Part shown: positions 62,083 through 64,000 of the stretch, one piece after another
Numbering within the stretch: position 1 is the stretch's first letter
Layout of the letters: each line of letters begins with the position of its first letter
Assembly: GCF_018780385.1 (NCBI RefSeq)
Contig: NZ_JADMJO010000016.1
Coordinates: 62,001 to 126,000 of the forward strand
Reading direction: 5' to 3'
DNA length: 64,000 nt
Source of the DNA: Hydrogenophaga sp.
Lineage (GTDB): Bacteria; Pseudomonadota; Gammaproteobacteria; Burkholderiales; Burkholderiaceae_C
The notes under the pieces: generated by a model
Seen by the model: only the letters and a program-made list of their open reading frames with translations
Database searches by the model: none
Told to the model about the DNA's origin: nothing
Translations under genes and position numbers: made by a program

Positions 62083-62843
62083 GCGGGGTCGGCGCGCAAG
62101 CCGCGCGCACGTTCAGCGTCCAGCCAGCGCCAGCCGATCCACATGGCCACAGCCAGGTAGGCGATGCTGCCCGGCGCCCACATCGTGATGCCGGCGAGTT
62201 GCTGGTCTTGCAGCGGCGAAACACCCCAGCTCAGGGTGGACGCGAAGTGCGGGGCATACAGCGGCCGCGCGGCGAAGGTGATCAACGCGCCCAGCAGTCC
62301 CATCAACACCGTCGTGACCAGGATGGCGCCCATGGCCGCAGTCGGGCCCGATCTGCGCACCGCGATCCAGAAACCCATCGCGCTGGCCAGCAGCGTGAAC
62401 TGCATCAGCGCGTAGATCAGGTCCGACGACAGGGCTGCCGCGTAGGGGGCCGGCGCATGCCAGGTCCAGAACACCATGGCGGCGATGGCCGTGGCGCTCC
62501 ACAGCGGCGTCGGCAGCCTCCGAAGCCAGGGTTCCAACCCGAATACCAGCAACGGCGCCATCACCAGCACGAGCGCGAGGTGATGGATCACGCGCACCGT
62601 GAAGAATGCCGAGCTCAGGGCACACAGCGGTGACACATAGAGAACGACCGTGAGGGCCCACGCGCAACGCAGGCTCAGGAGCCGCCTGGGCGTGACGTCT
62701 TGACCCACCGACACGCGCCACAGCGCCAGCGCAAGCAGCAACAGGACTGCCCCGAGCACCGGATCGACATTCCACCGGCTCAGCCAGATCTCCGGGCCGG
62801 GCGCCTCGCCGCAGTACGGGACCCACCTCCTCAGTTCGTCCAT
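62079..62843 (-). CDS. ctaG: Cytochrome c oxidase assembly factor CtaG (caa3_CtaG type)
   Basis: 254 residues from ATG 62843 with GGAG upstream. Seven hydrophobic segments; YCGEAPGPEIWLSRWNVDPV, VRVIHHLALVLVMAPLLVFG, MVFWTWHAPAPY and QDQQLAGITMWAPGSIAYL match the caa3_CtaG family, needed for copper insertion into caa3 oxidases. This is the polytopic Bacillus-type CtaG, not the single-pass Cox11. Confidence 0.92.
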   Translation of the reverse strand: MDELRRWVPYCGEAPGPEIWLSRWNVDPVLGAVLLLLALALWRVSVGQDVTPRRLLSLRCAWALTVVLYVSPLCALSSAFFTVRVIHHLALVLVMAPLLVFGLEPWLRRLPTPLWSATAIAAMVFWTWHAPAPYAAALSSDLIYALMQFTLLASAMGFWIAVRRSGPTAAMGAILVTTVLMGLLGALITFAARPLYAPHFASTLSWGVSPLQDQQLAGITMWAPGSIAYLAVAMWIGWRWLDAERARGLRADPA

Positions 62844-62958
62844 GGCATGTTTCTCCACGTTGGGCGCACGCCCGGTCCAGGGCGGCGACTCCCATTGGCA
62901 TCACATCACGGAGAGACAAACGCGCACTGTTCGGTGGCGAACAGACGCCTCTTTTGCA

Positions 62959-63384
62959 ATGGCGATCATGGCTGTTCCCCAGCTGTGTGTGAACACCCGA
63001 ATGCATGCCATCTTCGCCTTGACCTCCGTGCCGCTGTTCCTGGGCGCGTTGCTCAGCGACTGGGCCTACTTCAGCAGCCACGAGATCCAGTGGGTCAACT
63101 TTGCCGCGTGGTTGATCGCAGGAGGCTTGCTGATTGCGGGCCCGGCGCTGCTGTGGGGTGGAGTGGATGTGCTGCGCTCGTCGGCCAACCGCCATCGTCC
63201 AGGCCTGATCTATCTGACGCTGCTGCTGGCGACCTTTGTTGTCGGCTTCATCAATGCCTTGGTCCACGGCAAGGATGGCTGGGCAGCAATGCCGACCGGA
63301 TTGATCCTGTCGGCCGTGGTGGTGGTGCTCGCCGCGACGGCCAGCGCGATCGGGCTCGCAGGCTATTTGCGGAGGACGGCATGA
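62959..63384 (+). CDS. DUF2231-like membrane protein
   Basis: 141 residues with four hydrophobic helices: MHAIFALTSVPLFLGALLSD, FAAWLIAGGLLIAGPALLWG, LIYLTLLLATFVVGFINALV and LILSAVVVVLAATASAIGLA. The pattern fits DUF2231 membrane proteins, which are often paired with PQQ-dependent dehydrogenases. ATGA overlap with the dehydrogenase that follows. An earlier start at 62842 would overlap ctaG. Confidence 0.75.
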   Translation: MAIMAVPQLCVNTRMHAIFALTSVPLFLGALLSDWAYFSSHEIQWVNFAAWLIAGGLLIAGPALLWGGVDVLRSSANRHRPGLIYLTLLLATFVVGFINALVHGKDGWAAMPTGLILSAVVVVLAATASAIGLAGYLRRTA

Positions 63385-64000
63385 CGACGCGGGCCCGGTG
63401 GCTGGGCACCACGTTGGCCTTTGCAGTCTTGGCGGAGGCCGGCGCGAGCGGCGCACAGCCCGCCCATCCGGACCTCCCGCCTCCCCAGCGGGGCCTGCTG
63501 CCGAGCATGCGCATCGCAGAACCCGCAGCGTGGGGCGACCGCCGTCCCGCAGTGCCGCAAGGCTGGACGATCAAGTCCATCGCCACCGACCTGAAAGTCC
63601 CGCGGCAGACGCTGGTGCTGCCCAATGGCGACATCCTGGTGGCCGAGGGCAAGGGCGGGGGCGCCCCCGTCCTGAAGCCCAAGGATTACATCGCTGGCTT
63701 CATCAAGTCCAAGGGCAACACGTCCGTCAAAGGCGGCAACCAGCTGACCTTGTTGCGGGATGCCGATGGCGATGGCACCTACGAAGGCAGATGGGTCTAC
63801 GCGAAAGACCTCGATGCACCGTACGGCCTGGCACTGGTTGGGAACAAGCTGTATGTCGCCAACCAGGATGCGCTGGTGCGCTTCGAGTACGTGGTCGGGC
63901 AGACCCAGGCCACGGCAGCGCCCGTGACGGTGACCAAGCTGCCTTCAGCGATCAACCACCACTGGACGAAGTCCCTCGCGGCCGATGCCGACGGCCGCTA
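63381..64000 (+). CDS. PQQ-dependent sugar (sorbosone-type) dehydrogenase, 3' end cut off
   Basis: 206 residues are visible before the window ends. A signal region (WLGTTLAFAVLAEAGASGAQ), then WTIKSIATDLKVPRQTLVLP, NGDILVAEGKGGG and LRDADGDGTYEGRWVYAKDL are typical of the soluble glucose/sorbosone dehydrogenase beta-propeller that binds PQQ and calcium. It oxidises an aldose or similar sugar in the periplasm and passes electrons to cytochrome c. Its start overlaps the DUF2231 gene. Confidence 0.88.
   Translation, partial: MTTRARWLGTTLAFAVLAEAGASGAQPAHPDLPPPQRGLLPSMRIAEPAAWGDRRPAVPQGWTIKSIATDLKVPRQTLVLPNGDILVAEGKGGGAPVLKPKDYIAGFIKSKGNTSVKGGNQLTLLRDADGDGTYEGRWVYAKDLDAPYGLALVGNKLYVANQDALVRFEYVVGQTQATAAPVTVTKLPSAINHHWTKSLAADADGR

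Overview
The window is about 64 kb of GC-rich chromosome from a betaproteobacterium, most likely a comamonad (Burkholderiales; Hydrogenophaga, Acidovorax or Rhodoferax-like). This is inferred from gene content: minCDE, paired cyanophycin synthetases with their DUF1854/ABC companions, Bug-family binding proteins, a long IF-1 paralogue, and BON/CsbD/DUF1328 stress proteins. No phage, insertion sequence, CRISPR array, rRNA or tRNA gene was seen. Genes are tightly packed, with many 4-bp ATGA/GTGA overlaps.

Layout. 0-8.6 kb: a cut-off crystallin-fold/glycine-zipper protein, an agmatinase plus amine-oxidase pair (speB, puuB-like), an AsmA-like protein, a beta-class glutathione transferase, an MFS permease, a class III aminotransferase and a hemerythrin with an FNR-type box upstream. 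8.7-12.5 kb: copper island (copA divergent from copZ-cueR, both promoters with 19-bp spacers, then a His-rich Spy-like periplasmic protein). 12.5-12.9 kb: an AT-rich island with TAG trinucleotide repeats and DnaA boxes that looks like a replication origin. 12.9-14.8 kb: minC-minD-minE. 14.8-20.2 kb: a frameshifted type IB topoisomerase, an IF-1 paralogue, aroG translationally coupled to a patatin, an outer-membrane protein and a DnaQ-like exonuclease.

20-32 kb: an envelope-stress block. It holds a CHASE3-type histidine kinase, a lone receiver, a NarL-type regulator, two BON lipoproteins, CsbD, a phospholipase-D-like lipoprotein, a complete MCE lipid-transport operon (permease, ATPase, MlaD, PqiC-like lipoprotein), a large AsmA protein and a DUF1328 peptide. 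TGTAGG/CCTACA dyads lie in front of several of these genes and may mark a shared regulon.

32-41 kb: cyanophycin metabolism. Two synthetases (the first with a degenerate Mur-ligase P-loop) diverge from an operon of an ABC exporter-like protein, a DUF1854 protein and an uncharacterised coupled protein. 41-45 kb: an acyltransferase and a 1000-residue autotransporter.

45-52 kb: a nitric-oxide operon read leftwards, nnrS-fdxA-(38-residue membrane peptide)-norC-norB-norQ-norD, with an NsrR-like site on the nnrS promoter. NorC carries a second c-type haem domain. 52-56.5 kb: a LysR regulator diverging from an M20 amidohydrolase and Bug protein, then a tandem glycine riboswitch and a dadA-like gene. 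56.5-64 kb: a caa3-type oxidase with fused subunits I and III, CtaG, two c-type cytochromes, a b561-type cytochrome, and the start of a PQQ-type sugar dehydrogenase behind a DUF2231 protein, which suggests periplasmic sugar oxidation feeding the oxidase.
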